NCBI RefSeq assembly: GCF_001682865.1
Contig: NZ_MAQX01000032.1
Span: 676,888 to 740,887, forward strand
From: Bacillus sp. FJAT-26390
GTDB taxonomy: Bacteria; Bacillota; Bacilli; Paenibacillales; Paenibacillaceae
Length of the DNA stretch: 64,000 nucleotides
Direction of reading: 5' to 3'
Notes under the pieces: generated by a model
What the model saw: the letters and a program-made list of their open reading frames with translations, nothing else
Told to the model about the DNA's origin: nothing
The model's database searches: none
In this document: positions 7,943-16,493 of the stretch, piece after piece
Layout of the letters: every line of letters starts with the position of its first letter
Numbering within the stretch: the stretch's first letter is position 1
Program-made: the position numbers and the translations under genes

Positions 7943-9691
7943 TTACACCGCAATTTGACCTTGTTTATCAAGCTTAAAATGCTTAACCGATTCCTTAAGA
8001 TCAACAGAGAGCGTGGATAGCTGTGCAATGGACGCAGAAATTTCCTGCATGGACGCGCTTTGCTGCTGAGCGGCTGCCGCAACCTCTTCCGTACCTGCAG
8101 CCTGCTCCTGCGTAATTCCCGAAATTTGCTGCATAGCGCCAGAAATCTGTCCGAAAGAATCGTCCACCTTATCCAGCGCGTGCAGCAGATGATCCGTATG
8201 CTCGTAGAAGTGCGAGACGCCGCTGTGAATGTCTTTAAAGTTGTCGTATGTGCCCGTAATCCACGATAAGCCCTGATCGGCCGCGTTGCTGCCTTCTGAT
8301 ATGCGTTCTATGACTAGCCTGCTGTTAGCCTGCGTGCTGGAAATGAGCTCTGTTATGGATAGCGCAGCCTCGGCGGATTGAGCGGCCAGCTTCTTCACTT
8401 CACCCGCTACAACCGCAAACCCACGCCCGACTTCTCCTGCGCGGGCCGCCTCAATCGAAGCATTTAAAGCCAGCAGATTTGTCTGAGAGGAAATGTCGGA
8501 AATGATCGTAATAATCTCGCTTATTTCCTTGGAGCGCTCATCAAGCATTGCTGCCGCTTCTTGCGAATGGGTCATCGCAACCTTAATAAGATTCATTTGC
8601 TTTAACGTATGCTCGACTAAATTTTGCCCTTGCTCCGATTGCTCTTGCACCTGGGCCGCAATGCTTTGCATATCCTTCATGCCGCCCGATACGCTTTTGA
8701 TTTCGGAATCGATATCGAGAATGGTCATATTGCTGTTGGACACACTGATGACAATATGGTTGATGCCGTCGCTCATTCGGTTCGTAGAATCCGCTACCTG
8801 CGCTGCACTGTTCGTCGATTCACCCGCAGACTGGTGCAGATGCTGGCTGGTATCTGCTATTAGAGTGGAGGATGAAGTCACCTGATGAATAAGACCCTTT
8901 AGGCTTGTAATCATGGAGTCAAAGGAACCCGCCAGCTTCCCGATTTCATCTCGGCTAGCGACAGAGATCGTCGTCTGCAAATCGCCTTTAGCGATTTTTT
9001 CCGTAGCAACCATCAGTTTACGTAATGGGTTCGTTATAATTTTGCTGATTACGATGGCCAAGACACTGCCCACAACAAACATCATTATCGTTATGATGAG
9101 GGAGGTAACCTTTGCTGAGGAAGTCGTTTTCGGAACGATTGAGGCATCCAAGTCAATCCCAAGAATTCCGTAAGCCTCGCTCTTCTGGTTAGTGAGCGGA
9201 ACAAAAATCGATTTGTGCGTGCCGTACTCGTCCTTATAGATCGGGCTAATGACAGGCTGATTTGCACTTACGGCTTCTTTCATCTCATTCGTAAAAGGAT
9301 AAGGCGTTCCAAAATCATCAGGTAAGCCAGATAAAATCAGAATACGTTCCTTTTGCTGACTATTTGACAAGACATAAATATTTTCCAAACTATGCTCTAC
9401 TTTTAAATTTTCAAATGCCGCTTTGACTTTCGTGTAGTTAGGATCCTCTGCACTCGCTATCTCCATATCCGTGCCGGGTATGGCTGCAAAAGCATCCGAG
9501 GCGATTTGAATGTCGGTCTGGAGGCGTTTATCGAATTGGTCGACTAAGCTTTCCGTGAGATTCTGGTTTACGACATAACCCGAAAAAGCAAAGGCAATGC
9601 ATGTAATAAGCTGCAAAATAAAAATATTGAATGCGATTTTAACAGAGAGATGCTCTTTAAGCCATGCAAAATTAATGATAGATTTCTTCAT
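7943..9691 (-). CDS. Methyl-accepting chemotaxis protein with Cache-like sensor
   Basis: Transmembrane chemoreceptor of 582 aa. It has TM1 at about 17-39, an extracytoplasmic domain of about 155 residues resembling a single Cache fold (repeated strands with VISPIYKDEYGTHKSIFVPL), TM2 near 200-220, HAMP, and a long coiled-coil signalling domain with the conserved hairpin tip SSQTNLLALNASIEAARAGEVGRGFAVVA. ATG 9691 is chosen because GGGGG precedes it by 8 bases; an in-frame TTG at 9697 is possible. The start lies inside the decarboxylase gene, overlapping its last 20 bases, so the two are co-translated and share the c-di-GMP riboswitch leader. No C-terminal CheR-tether pentapeptide is seen. The ligand may be related to the decarboxylase substrate or product (inference). 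Confidence 0.93.
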   Translation of the reverse strand: MKKSIINFAWLKEHLSVKIAFNIFILQLITCIAFAFSGYVVNQNLTESLVDQFDKRLQTDIQIASDAFAAIPGTDMEIASAEDPNYTKVKAAFENLKVEHSLENIYVLSNSQQKERILILSGLPDDFGTPYPFTNEMKEAVSANQPVISPIYKDEYGTHKSIFVPLTNQKSEAYGILGIDLDASIVPKTTSSAKVTSLIITIMMFVVGSVLAIVISKIITNPLRKLMVATEKIAKGDLQTTISVASRDEIGKLAGSFDSMITSLKGLIHQVTSSSTLIADTSQHLHQSAGESTNSAAQVADSTNRMSDGINHIVISVSNSNMTILDIDSEIKSVSGGMKDMQSIAAQVQEQSEQGQNLVEHTLKQMNLIKVAMTHSQEAAAMLDERSKEISEIITIISDISSQTNLLALNASIEAARAGEVGRGFAVVAGEVKKLAAQSAEAALSITELISSTQANSRLVIERISEGSNAADQGLSWITGTYDNFKDIHSGVSHFYEHTDHLLHALDKVDDSFGQISGAMQQISGITQEQAAGTEEVAAAAQQQSASMQEISASIAQLSTLSVDLKESVKHFKLDKQGQIAV

Positions 9692-11360
9692 GGACAATAC
9701 CCCCAGGATGTATGCGACGATATGCTGTGTATGTTTCTTGCACTTTCTGCTTTAAATAGCTAACGATTTCTTCGACATGCTCTTTTTGCGTATAAGGAGA
9801 GATGACAAATAGCTTGGATGCGAACAGGGCGAGACGTTTTCCGTCCGACGTTGGGACATAGAGATGTTTCTTCGTATCGCCAAAAAACATTTTCCCTCTC
9901 TCTTTTCCCAATATTTCAAAAAGGATTTCGTTCAGCTCATTGGTGTGGGCAATTTGTTCATAGGACTGCTGCCCGCTTAGCTCGCTTTTATAGCCATTGG
10001 AACCGTCGCTATAGATTCGGAACAGAGTGATAATACCCGGATTGTCCGCATTAACGATAACGGCTTCAGGAATTTCGCGAGCCAAAGCAAGGCGGAACGT
10101 ATGGTTGACCTCGACAAATTGAGCCAAAAGCCGTTGATACCCTTCGACGCCAAACGCTAGCAAGGCGCTGTATATGCTAATGGAGCTGCCCATTCTTGAG
10201 CATTCGAGCGTATAGCTGGTATGGTACTGGCCATATCCGCGATGCCCCACGTACGGAGTCTCGTCCGGGTCCAAATCCACAAGCTTCAAATCGGCAGCAT
10301 TTTTCACCAAAAACAAGCTTGTCGAATAAGGCGTCTGCCCCAGCTTCTGAAAGTCAAAGCAAAGTGAATCGGCTAGATGCAGATGCTTCATTCGGCTTTG
10401 GATGTCTTGCAGACTAGTTAACACTCCCTGAGAGAAAGAGAGCGGATTGCCAATAAAATCATAATCGTTAAAAAAGGCAAAAAATCCGCCAAGAGCAGAA
10501 TCGGCATGAATATGCGGACGTGGAACATCATATTCGTTAGCAAGCTGTTCAGCCGCTCCGGCAATTTCATCAAGGTTGTCTATGCCCATTGCATCGGTTG
10601 TTCCCGTAGTTGCGACTATAAAGATAGGAATGCCTCCGGATTGAATAACCTTCTCCATTTTTTCCTTTAAATCGGCGACATTCATCGAGCTGTCCTCATT
10701 CGTTTTTACTTTAATGAGGTTGTCGCTGCCAAGACCGGTCGCTTCCATCGATTTATATAAACTGTAGTGTGCCGCTTCGGAACAAAACGAATATAAATGC
10801 TTAGGCACTCCGCTCTTGGAAGCGGCAGCAGAGTTCTTGTTGATAGCTAGCCGCAGCGCGGTGAATATAGCCCCTTGTCCGCCCCAGGTCGTATATCCTC
10901 CGCTTACGGAAGCGTTATATCCAACAAGCTTAGACATCATCGTAACAACCTTGACCTCAGCCTCAGCGCCAGCTGGCCCGTATACATCCCAAAGATTGTT
11001 GCCGTTTACCAAAAATGCGGCGATCATGCCAAGCACGCCAGGTATGCTTGCCATCGGTAAAATGTTCGTAAGAAAATACTTCGTATGATAAGGGTGAGCG
11101 TAAAGAAGTTTCAGAAGCTCTTTGTTCACGTCTTGAAGCGGTTGGCCCGTACGGGGAATGCGACTTTCGTTTACCAAATCACTGTAAAAAGAAGGTCCTC
11201 TTTCTTTTTGACCTTTCAGATAAACCGATTCTGGATCTTTTAACTCATCTACACCTGTTACAAGCTGAGTAAATAGTTCCAGCAACTTATTACGTTGCTC
11301 CAAGTTGCCATCATCACTAGGGAAAAGATTGCGAATATCAGATCCAATGCTTTTATCCAT
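9672..11360 (-). CDS. PLP-dependent group II decarboxylase
   Basis: Cytosolic amino-acid decarboxylase of the glutamate/tyrosine/aromatic family, 562 aa, converting an amino acid to an amine and CO2. Visible PLP residues are H199 in SEAAHYS (ring stacking), D287 in HIHADSALGG (pyridine-nitrogen acid) and K339 in CFDFQKLGQTPYS (Schiff base). The lysine motif DFQK differs from the common DxHK, so the substrate cannot be assigned; tyrosine, glutamate or a larger acid are open. The length exceeds the usual 460-500 aa because of an N-terminal extension of about 70 residues. It is first in a two-gene operon with the overlapping chemoreceptor and lies 115 bases below a c-di-GMP-I aptamer. Confidence 0.88.
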   Translation of the reverse strand: MDKSIGSDIRNLFPSDDGNLEQRNKLLELFTQLVTGVDELKDPESVYLKGQKERGPSFYSDLVNESRIPRTGQPLQDVNKELLKLLYAHPYHTKYFLTNILPMASIPGVLGMIAAFLVNGNNLWDVYGPAGAEAEVKVVTMMSKLVGYNASVSGGYTTWGGQGAIFTALRLAINKNSAAASKSGVPKHLYSFCSEAAHYSLYKSMEATGLGSDNLIKVKTNEDSSMNVADLKEKMEKVIQSGGIPIFIVATTGTTDAMGIDNLDEIAGAAEQLANEYDVPRPHIHADSALGGFFAFFNDYDFIGNPLSFSQGVLTSLQDIQSRMKHLHLADSLCFDFQKLGQTPYSTSLFLVKNAADLKLVDLDPDETPYVGHRGYGQYHTSYTLECSRMGSSISIYSALLAFGVEGYQRLLAQFVEVNHTFRLALAREIPEAVIVNADNPGIITLFRIYSDGSNGYKSELSGQQSYEQIAHTNELNEILFEILGKERGKMFFGDTKKHLYVPTSDGKRLALFASKLFVISPYTQKEHVEEIVSYLKQKVQETYTAYRRIHPGGIVHEEIYH

Positions 11361-11429
11361 GAACGATCCCTCTTCTCTCTCCTATCTCTAAAATCTCTCC
11401 ATAGATACACTCTACGGAAAAATAGGCAT

Positions 11430-11562
11430 AGAAAAAAAAGATACCGGCTATATAGTCATAGCTATACCGTTTGCTTCGGTTGCAACTGGCTGACATTTCT
11501 CGGTTAAGAAGTAGTCCCTATAGCTTTGCGTCACCACTTTTCAGAGGTTTTGCCTGATATTC
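11430..11562 (-). promoter_or_regulatory. c-di-GMP-I (GEMM) riboswitch with downstream U-tract platform
   Basis: Read on the minus strand, 11560-11475 shows the GEMM-I hallmarks in order: GGCAAAACC, a GAAA loop, GACGCAAAGCTATAGGG with the invariant ACGCAAAGC core, and the closing helix GCCAGTTGCAACC. It is followed by an imperfect hairpin and eight T residues (11432-11439), a likely transcription terminator. ACCG at the aptamer end can pair with either of two CGGT copies downstream, offering a switch. The gene controlled is the decarboxylase-chemoreceptor operon. GEMM-I riboswitches are known to control chemotaxis and motility genes. Whether c-di-GMP turns this one on or off is not resolved. 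Confidence 0.85.
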
Positions 11563-11792
11563 TATTTTTATAATGCATATTTATTCCATAGATAATACTG
11601 GCAATCACTGGATTGATTTAGAAACATTCTACTATTTTCCATTTATAAGATCAACACCTTTATCTTAATCTTCATCATAAATCATCACGATTCGACACAA
11701 AAAAATCTATTATTTCGTTGCACCCATCGTTAACTGTCGATAAATGAAATAAATATTGGATAATATTTAGTTAAAGCGGTTACATTTATATT
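11563..11792. other. AT-rich intergenic stretch
   Basis: No gene is seen. It should contain the promoter for the riboswitch transcript (a TATAAA-like -10 on the minus strand near 11567-11572 is the best candidate, with no good -35). Confidence 0.4.
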
Positions 11793-11828
11793 GAAAAAAA
11801 AGGCCATGATCAGTGACTGGCCATGGCC
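11793..11828 (-). terminator. Rho-independent terminator after the EcsAB-like operon
   Basis: On the minus strand GGCCATG and CATGGCC form a 7-bp stem followed by TTTTTTTT. Confidence 0.85.
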
Positions 11829-11852
11829 CCTTACCCTGTTTCTTAACGCTGT

Positions 11853-13082
11853 TTAATCAGCTGACTTGCGCAGTGTAAATAGGCTGATACAGCCCCATAG
11901 GATAAAGCAAAGCAATGCTGCCATGATAGCAGCTTGTACGCCAAGCAGCTTATATCCGGCAATGGCGGACCACAGGAGCATAGGGAGCAGCAGCAGCCAA
12001 AAGCGTGAAATGACCGCCCCTCTCCTAGCGCTTCCAGATGTCCATGGGAACTGTACGATAAACGCTTCCGCGAACCACTGCTTCCATTGGAGCTGAAGCC
12101 ACGCCGCGCCAAGCAGCGATAACGCTGCCACAAGAAACAGCGCAACCGGTCCCGGCACTAGCGAGACGGCCACTGTTGATGCGGATATAAAACTAAGCCA
12201 GACCCTGAGGTTGGTCATACCTCGCAAAAACGCCTTTAATCTCAGCTCTGCGAGGACAGTTCCTGAGTCCGATTTGCGGAACAAGCGCTGGGACCTGCGG
12301 AAGAGAAACGGACTTTTCAGGCGCACGAGCGGCTTCGCTTCAATGACCTGGCTCATGAGCAGTTCCGTGCTGCGCAGGCGCGTCTCGCTCTCCTGCTTCA
12401 CCTCTGCTTCAAAGTTAATGGGCGACCGCAAGCCAAATCGCGTCATAACGAGTAACGCAACAATGCCAGCGCCAAGGGATATGCCGAGCAGCTTTGTATC
12501 GTATGTCCATGCCAGCATCGGAGTGAGGTAGAAGGCTATAAAAAGAAGCAAGGCCATCAATTGAGCCGACCGCTTGCGCCAACCGACCAGCTTGCCTTGG
12601 AGCATATGAATGCCAATAGCCAGTATCATGCCGGTTACGATGGTATAGCCATAAGCTAGAACAAGCTGCAGTCCCGTTAATCCTTCTGCCTTTAACAAAA
12701 ATGGCAGCAAGAGAAGAAACGGCAATCCGATTACAACGAACTTAACCGCCAGCGTATATCCGAATCCGCATCGTTTTAGCGTCCGAAGCCATTCCGGCCG
12801 CTGCAGCAAAAACAATCGGTCGGCACTCTCAACGAATATGCGGATCTGCCCGGAGAGCAACAGAAGAAGAAGCAAAATAGGATAAAACTTTGCCCATGGC
12901 AGGCTCAATGCCCATTCCGGCATTTCCAGCAAAATCTCCCTATACAATCCTCCGCCAATGAACAAGCCCGGTATAACCAAATAGAGCCAAACCGACCAGT
13001 CGAGCACGCTATTCCAAACCCGGAGCTGCTCTTTCCCATTCTTTTTCAAGCGAATCCAGAAGAGCTGCCTTGGTGTAAGCAT
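11853..13082 (-). CDS. ecsB: ABC transporter permease, EcsB family
   Basis: Polytopic membrane subunit of about 409 aa partnering the ATPase encoded just upstream. It shows the EcsB pattern: the N-terminal amphipathic motif LTPRQLFWIRLKKNGKEQLRVW, paired TM helices, the loop ESADRLFLLQRPEW, and eight to ten hydrophobic segments in total. EcsAB in Bacillus influences secretion, competence and intramembrane proteolysis; the substrate is unsettled. I prefer ATG 13082 because AAGGGGG sits 9 bases upstream and it lies 14 bases after the ecsA stop. A GTG at 13118 would overlap ecsA by 22 bases and lacks a ribosome binding site. Confidence 0.85.
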   Translation of the reverse strand: MLTPRQLFWIRLKKNGKEQLRVWNSVLDWSVWLYLVIPGLFIGGGLYREILLEMPEWALSLPWAKFYPILLLLLLLSGQIRIFVESADRLFLLQRPEWLRTLKRCGFGYTLAVKFVVIGLPFLLLLPFLLKAEGLTGLQLVLAYGYTIVTGMILAIGIHMLQGKLVGWRKRSAQLMALLLFIAFYLTPMLAWTYDTKLLGISLGAGIVALLVMTRFGLRSPINFEAEVKQESETRLRSTELLMSQVIEAKPLVRLKSPFLFRRSQRLFRKSDSGTVLAELRLKAFLRGMTNLRVWLSFISASTVAVSLVPGPVALFLVAALSLLGAAWLQLQWKQWFAEAFIVQFPWTSGSARRGAVISRFWLLLLPMLLWSAIAGYKLLGVQAAIMAALLCFILWGCISLFTLRKSAD

Positions 13083-13096
13083 TACATTCAGCCCCC

Positions 13097-13819
13097 TTAA
13101 GTCAATGCGTGAAAGCACTCAAACAAAGTCGCATCCGCTGCGCATCCCGCGTCTTGCCTAACCTGTCCAAGCGTACCCCGTGCAACGACAGATCCTTTGT
13201 TAATGAGGACAAACGCATTACAAATCCGCTCTGCGGCGTCAAGGACATGAGTCGACATGAGCACGCCTGCACCGCGCGCCCGTTCGCCATCAAGCAGCGT
13301 TAAAAAATCCGTCGTAGCTCTCGGGTCAAGGCCGACAAACGGTTCATCGACGATATAAATGTCCGGTTCAAGCAGAAAAGCGATGATGAGCATCAGCTTT
13401 TGCTGCATTCCCTTGGAGAAATGCGTCGGATAATGATGCTTCTCCCCAGTCAAACGGAATTGCTCCAGCAGCTCCTCCGCTTTGGCAGCAAACGCCTTCT
13501 CCTCTATTCCGAACGCCGATGCTGCCAAATGCAAATGCTCCCACAGCGTAAAATATTCATAAAACACCGGCTGCTCCGGCACATAGGCGTACCGTTTATT
13601 TTGACCGCCGATCTCGATTTCGCCCCTTACGTATGCCATTAAACCAAGAATCGTCTTGATCGTCGTACTTTTGCCAGCTCCGTTAGGCCCAATTAAGCCC
13701 ACCAGCTCGCCTGGCGCTACTTCGAGCTTAATGCTGCGTATAGTGGGCTTGCCTTCCTCATAGCCCGCTTCCGAAATAGCGACGCGCAGCGCATAATCAG
13801 GTTTTCCCGAACTATCCAT
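13097..13819 (-). CDS. ecsA: ABC transporter ATP-binding protein, EcsA family
   Basis: Cytoplasmic ATPase of 240 aa energising the EcsB-like permease. It has Walker A GPNGAGKST at about 42-50, the Q-loop region YVPEQPVFYEYFTLWEH, signature HFSKGMQQKLML, Walker B YIVDEPFVGLDP and the H-loop STHVLDAAERIC. The KGMQQ signature (K for G) is usual in EcsA. It is the first gene of a two-gene minus-strand operon ending in a strong terminator. A HAD phosphatase lies upstream on the same strand, but 160 bases separate them. The N-terminal 20 residues (SGKPDYALRVAISEAGYEEG) are slightly longer than usual. Confidence 0.9.
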   Translation of the reverse strand: MDSSGKPDYALRVAISEAGYEEGKPTIRSIKLEVAPGELVGLIGPNGAGKSTTIKTILGLMAYVRGEIEIGGQNKRYAYVPEQPVFYEYFTLWEHLHLAASAFGIEEKAFAAKAEELLEQFRLTGEKHHYPTHFSKGMQQKLMLIIAFLLEPDIYIVDEPFVGLDPRATTDFLTLLDGERARGAGVLMSTHVLDAAERICNAFVLINKGSVVARGTLGQVRQDAGCAADATLFECFHALT

Positions 13820-13910
13820 ATGTAAACAACCGCCTCTCCTGACGCACTCTATAGATCATCTACGAATAGTGTTCCCAGAAAGTTCCATTCATGACCATGA
13901 AGTGCAAACA

Positions 13911-13935
13911 GCCCCGTCTCAAGAAGAGGCAGGGC
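13911..13935 (-). terminator. Possible weak terminator after the HAD gene
   Basis: GCCCTGCCTC and GAGACGGGGC form a 10-bp stem with one mismatch on the minus strand, but only TGTTTG follows, so termination is uncertain. Confidence 0.35.
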
Positions 13936-13982
13936 CGCATTGCTGCTTATATGAACCGGCTAATTGCCCGGCATGAATGGAT

Positions 13983-14762
13983 CTATTTTTGCAATAAGCC
14001 CGCTTCAATTAAACCGTTCCGAATACCCTGCTCATCCACGTGCGTCGTCACAAAATCAGCAAATGGAAGCAGCTCCGGGTGAGAGTTGCCCATCGCGATG
14101 CCGAAACCAACCGTCTCCAGCATCTCTTTGTCGTTCAGCCCATCGCCAAATGCGACCGCATCAGCCCTAGTAAGGCCAAGCTTATCCAGCAGCGCTTCGA
14201 TGCCTTGCGCCTTCGATCCGCCTGCCGGCAGAACATCAATAGCTTGCGGGTGCCAGCGAATAAGCTTTAATTCCGAATGCAGCCCGTCGTACAAATGCTC
14301 CTCATGGCTCTCGCAGTGGAGAAATACTTGATAAATGCCATCCGTCTTCCAAAATTCAGGATTATAGCCCGGCAGATCAACCTTTAGCGAATTAACCGAT
14401 TCGATAATAAAAGGATGATCCTCTTTGTCCGCGAAATAGTTATGCTCGCCTTCAAAAACGAGTCCGTGATTATGCTCTGCTGCTACCTTAACGAGCGCCT
14501 CCAAGCGGCTTTTCTCAATTTCACGCCTGTATAGCGGGGTTCCTTTATATACAACATAACCGCCATTTAGGCAAACGAACGATTCAATTCCCAGTTGTTC
14601 AGCGAGCGGCTTAATAAAGTATGGCGCTCTTCCTGTAGCGATAACCGGCTCAACGCCGCTTTCCTTCAGCTCTGCAATTGCCTTGATCGTATCTGCCGGT
14701 ATTTCCTTATGCTCATTGATCAACGTTCCATCGATGTCAAAAAAAACGATTTTATAGCTCAT
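13983..14762 (-). CDS. Cof-type HAD-IIB hydrolase
   Basis: Small-molecule phosphatase of the HAD superfamily, Cof/IIB branch, 259 aa, probably acting on sugar phosphates or nucleotides. Motif I is FFDIDGTL with nucleophile D9 and D11; motif II is the T of IATGRAP; motif III includes K184 of SKAQGIEALL; motif IV is FGDGLNDKEML. An IIB cap of about 100 residues lies between. AGGAGA stands 9 bases before the ATG. Monocistronic as far as can be seen. Members of this family are often redundant and promiscuous, so no specific substrate is claimed. Confidence 0.92.
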   Translation of the reverse strand: MSYKIVFFDIDGTLINEHKEIPADTIKAIAELKESGVEPVIATGRAPYFIKPLAEQLGIESFVCLNGGYVVYKGTPLYRREIEKSRLEALVKVAAEHNHGLVFEGEHNYFADKEDHPFIIESVNSLKVDLPGYNPEFWKTDGIYQVFLHCESHEEHLYDGLHSELKLIRWHPQAIDVLPAGGSKAQGIEALLDKLGLTRADAVAFGDGLNDKEMLETVGFGIAMGNSHPELLPFADFVTTHVDEQGIRNGLIEAGLLQK

Positions 14763-14866
14763 TCTGTCTTCTCTCCTATCCGATGTCGCAGACGTATGCC
14801 GCCTGTCCTTTTTATACAGTATAAAGAATCAGGGGCTTAAAAGGAATCATTCCTCATCGAACGAGC

Positions 14867-14912
14867 GAAAAAAAGGACCGTCCCTCAAGGTCATCGCCTC
14901 TTGGAACAGCCC
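14867..14912 (-). terminator. Rho-independent terminator after the SRPBCC gene
   Basis: On the minus strand GGGCTGTTCC pairs with GGGACGGTCC (three wobbles), with a further inner helix, then TTTTTTT. Confidence 0.85.
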
Positions 14913-14932
14913 TATTATGGTTATCCTTATGC

Positions 14933-15382
14933 TTACCAGCCAAAATCCAAGTTTTTGCCTGTCTCGATAAAGGTTTTCAAATTGTTTAGAATCATCCACC
15001 ACTGGCTATCGACTGTCTCCAGCCCCGGATGGTTTTCTGTAAATGCATGATTGATTACCGTAAGTCTCGTTGTTGCCCCGACCTCTTCTAGCTTGAAGGT
15101 GATCGTAGATTCCAGCTCCGCATGGTTCTCCCTGTAAGAAGGCCCCGGATGCTCCAAATAGCTCAGTATTTTATTCGGCTCATATGCTAAAATAGTACCG
15201 TAGATGTGAACGGTCTCGTCACCATCAGCACCCGGGCCAACATACCGGTAGGAAGATCCTACTTCAAAGGTAGAATCGATGACGCAGCCAAAAAAAGTTT
15301 GGCGCGTTCCTTCCGGCGATACAAATGCACTCCATACCTTCTCCGGTGATGCTCCGATATAAAACTCATATTTAAACTCCAT
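14933..15382 (-). CDS. SRPBCC/AHSA1-like domain protein
   Basis: A single START-like helix-grip domain of 149 aa (AHSA1/YndB group), probably binding a hydrophobic ligand. It begins with the family opening MEFKYEFYIGASPEKVWSAFVSPEGTRQTFFGC and ends with WWMILNNLKTFIETGK. The ATG at 15382 has AAGGAG 8 bases upstream; a longer open frame reaching 15526 carries no such site and would add 48 residues unlike the family. It is divergent from an AraC-type gene across 134 bases, which suggests that regulator controls it. It has its own terminator. Confidence 0.88.
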   Translation of the reverse strand: MEFKYEFYIGASPEKVWSAFVSPEGTRQTFFGCVIDSTFEVGSSYRYVGPGADGDETVHIYGTILAYEPNKILSYLEHPGPSYRENHAELESTITFKLEEVGATTRLTVINHAFTENHPGLETVDSQWWMILNNLKTFIETGKNLDFGW

Positions 15383-15516
15383 GACATACACTCCTTTTCT
15401 GAATCCATATAGGGTTTGCTTTGTGCTCAATAGGCGCTTCCATACGTAGTATAACGCCATTCGAATAGCTAGTATTGTAAAAACGCGACAAAATGACCAA
15501 TAGGAGTGATTCATTG

Positions 15517-16323
15517 ATGAACGCAACGGACCAAAAGCGCAGCATGGGTATTTTGCAGATGAACGAGGGCGAGAAAAAATTTCAGCTTTCCCGTTATACT
15601 CCCTCTGAGCCTCTTCGCCGCTTCATTAAACACTATTGGGTCGTGAGCTGGAATTTGGAAGGCGAGCCGCCTTATTTGCAGGATGTTGTTCCGAACCCAT
15701 GCGTCAATATGGTTATGGAGGATCATAGAAGCGGCATCTATGGCGTAGCCAGCCGGATGTATACGAAGAAAATTGAAGGCAAGGGACAAGTATTCGGCGT
15801 TAAATTCCAACCCGGCGGCTTCTATCCCTTTGTTCTATCGCCGCTCTCCAGCCTTACGGATCAGGCTCTTTCCGTTGAAGCTGTATTTGGCACCGACGCT
15901 GCCCGCTACGAGCAGGAGCTCCATTCCACGACCGATATAGCCCGCAAAATCGCGCTTACGGAAGCCCTGTTCCTAAGTTGCCTTCCTAAGAATGATGATG
16001 CAATTACGCATATCAACCAAATCATAACGCGCATCCAGGAGGATCGCGAGTTAACTAAAGTAGAGCAAATATGCGAATTGTTCGCCATAAACAAAAGAAA
16101 GCTTCAGCGCTTATTTAATCAGTACGTCGGGATAAGCCCCAAATGGGTCATCAAGCTGTACCGATTACAAAACGCCGCTGAAGCTATAGATTCAGGCAGC
16201 CACCACGATCCGCTTAAGCTGTCTGCCGATCTCGGGTATTACGATCAATCGCATTTCATAAAAGATTTCAAATCCATTATCGGCAAAACGCCGGACGTGT
16301 ATGCGAAACCCGCGGCTTTATAG
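15517..16323 (+). CDS. AraC-family transcriptional regulator
   Basis: Regulator of about 268 aa. The N-terminal half is a cupin-like DUF6597 sensor (LRRFIKHYWVVSW, NPCVNMVMED, VFGVKFQPGGFYPF) and the C-terminal 100 residues carry two helix-turn-helix motifs (VEQICELFAINKRKLQRLFNQYVGISPKWVIKLYRL; LSADLGYYDQSHFIKDFKSIIG). ATG 15517 is preceded by AGGAG at 10 bases, and the adjacent TTG at 15514 at 7 bases is an alternative. It is divergently arranged with the SRPBCC gene, its likely target. The N-terminal domain of this subclass usually binds a small molecule, unknown here. Confidence 0.9.
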   Translation: MNATDQKRSMGILQMNEGEKKFQLSRYTPSEPLRRFIKHYWVVSWNLEGEPPYLQDVVPNPCVNMVMEDHRSGIYGVASRMYTKKIEGKGQVFGVKFQPGGFYPFVLSPLSSLTDQALSVEAVFGTDAARYEQELHSTTDIARKIALTEALFLSCLPKNDDAITHINQIITRIQEDRELTKVEQICELFAINKRKLQRLFNQYVGISPKWVIKLYRLQNAAEAIDSGSHHDPLKLSADLGYYDQSHFIKDFKSIIGKTPDVYAKPAAL

Positions 16324-16338
16324 CAAACCAATCGCTTC

Positions 16339-16456
16339 TTGACGACAGACGGAAGCATCCTGTATATTGATAGAAATCAGTTAAATAAGTACGGCTTACG
16401 ATGGAAGCACCCGTAAGAGATGGCGTATGACGCCTATCTTGCAGGTGCTTTTTTTG
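16339..16456 (+). promoter_or_regulatory. Promoter and terminator-containing leader of the secreted coiled-coil gene
   Basis: TTGACG (16339-16344), an 18-base spacer and TATATT (16363-16368) form a good sigma-A promoter. About 30 bases into the transcript a complete intrinsic terminator follows: AAGCACC pairs with GGTGCTT across an inner hairpin, then T7 (16405-16456). CTTACG (16395-16400) can instead pair with CGTAAG (16412-16417), enclosing the AAGCACC strand and spanning the terminator base. The terminator also serves the AraC gene upstream, so an attenuator is likely but not proven. Confidence 0.5.
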
Positions 16457-16493
16457 CGTTGTTTGCCTATAAAAAAAGGAGGCTTCACTCATT

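Noticed and set aside
13083..13118. GTG start for EcsB overlapping EcsA
   Set aside because: No ribosome binding site, whereas AAGGGGG precedes ATG 13082.
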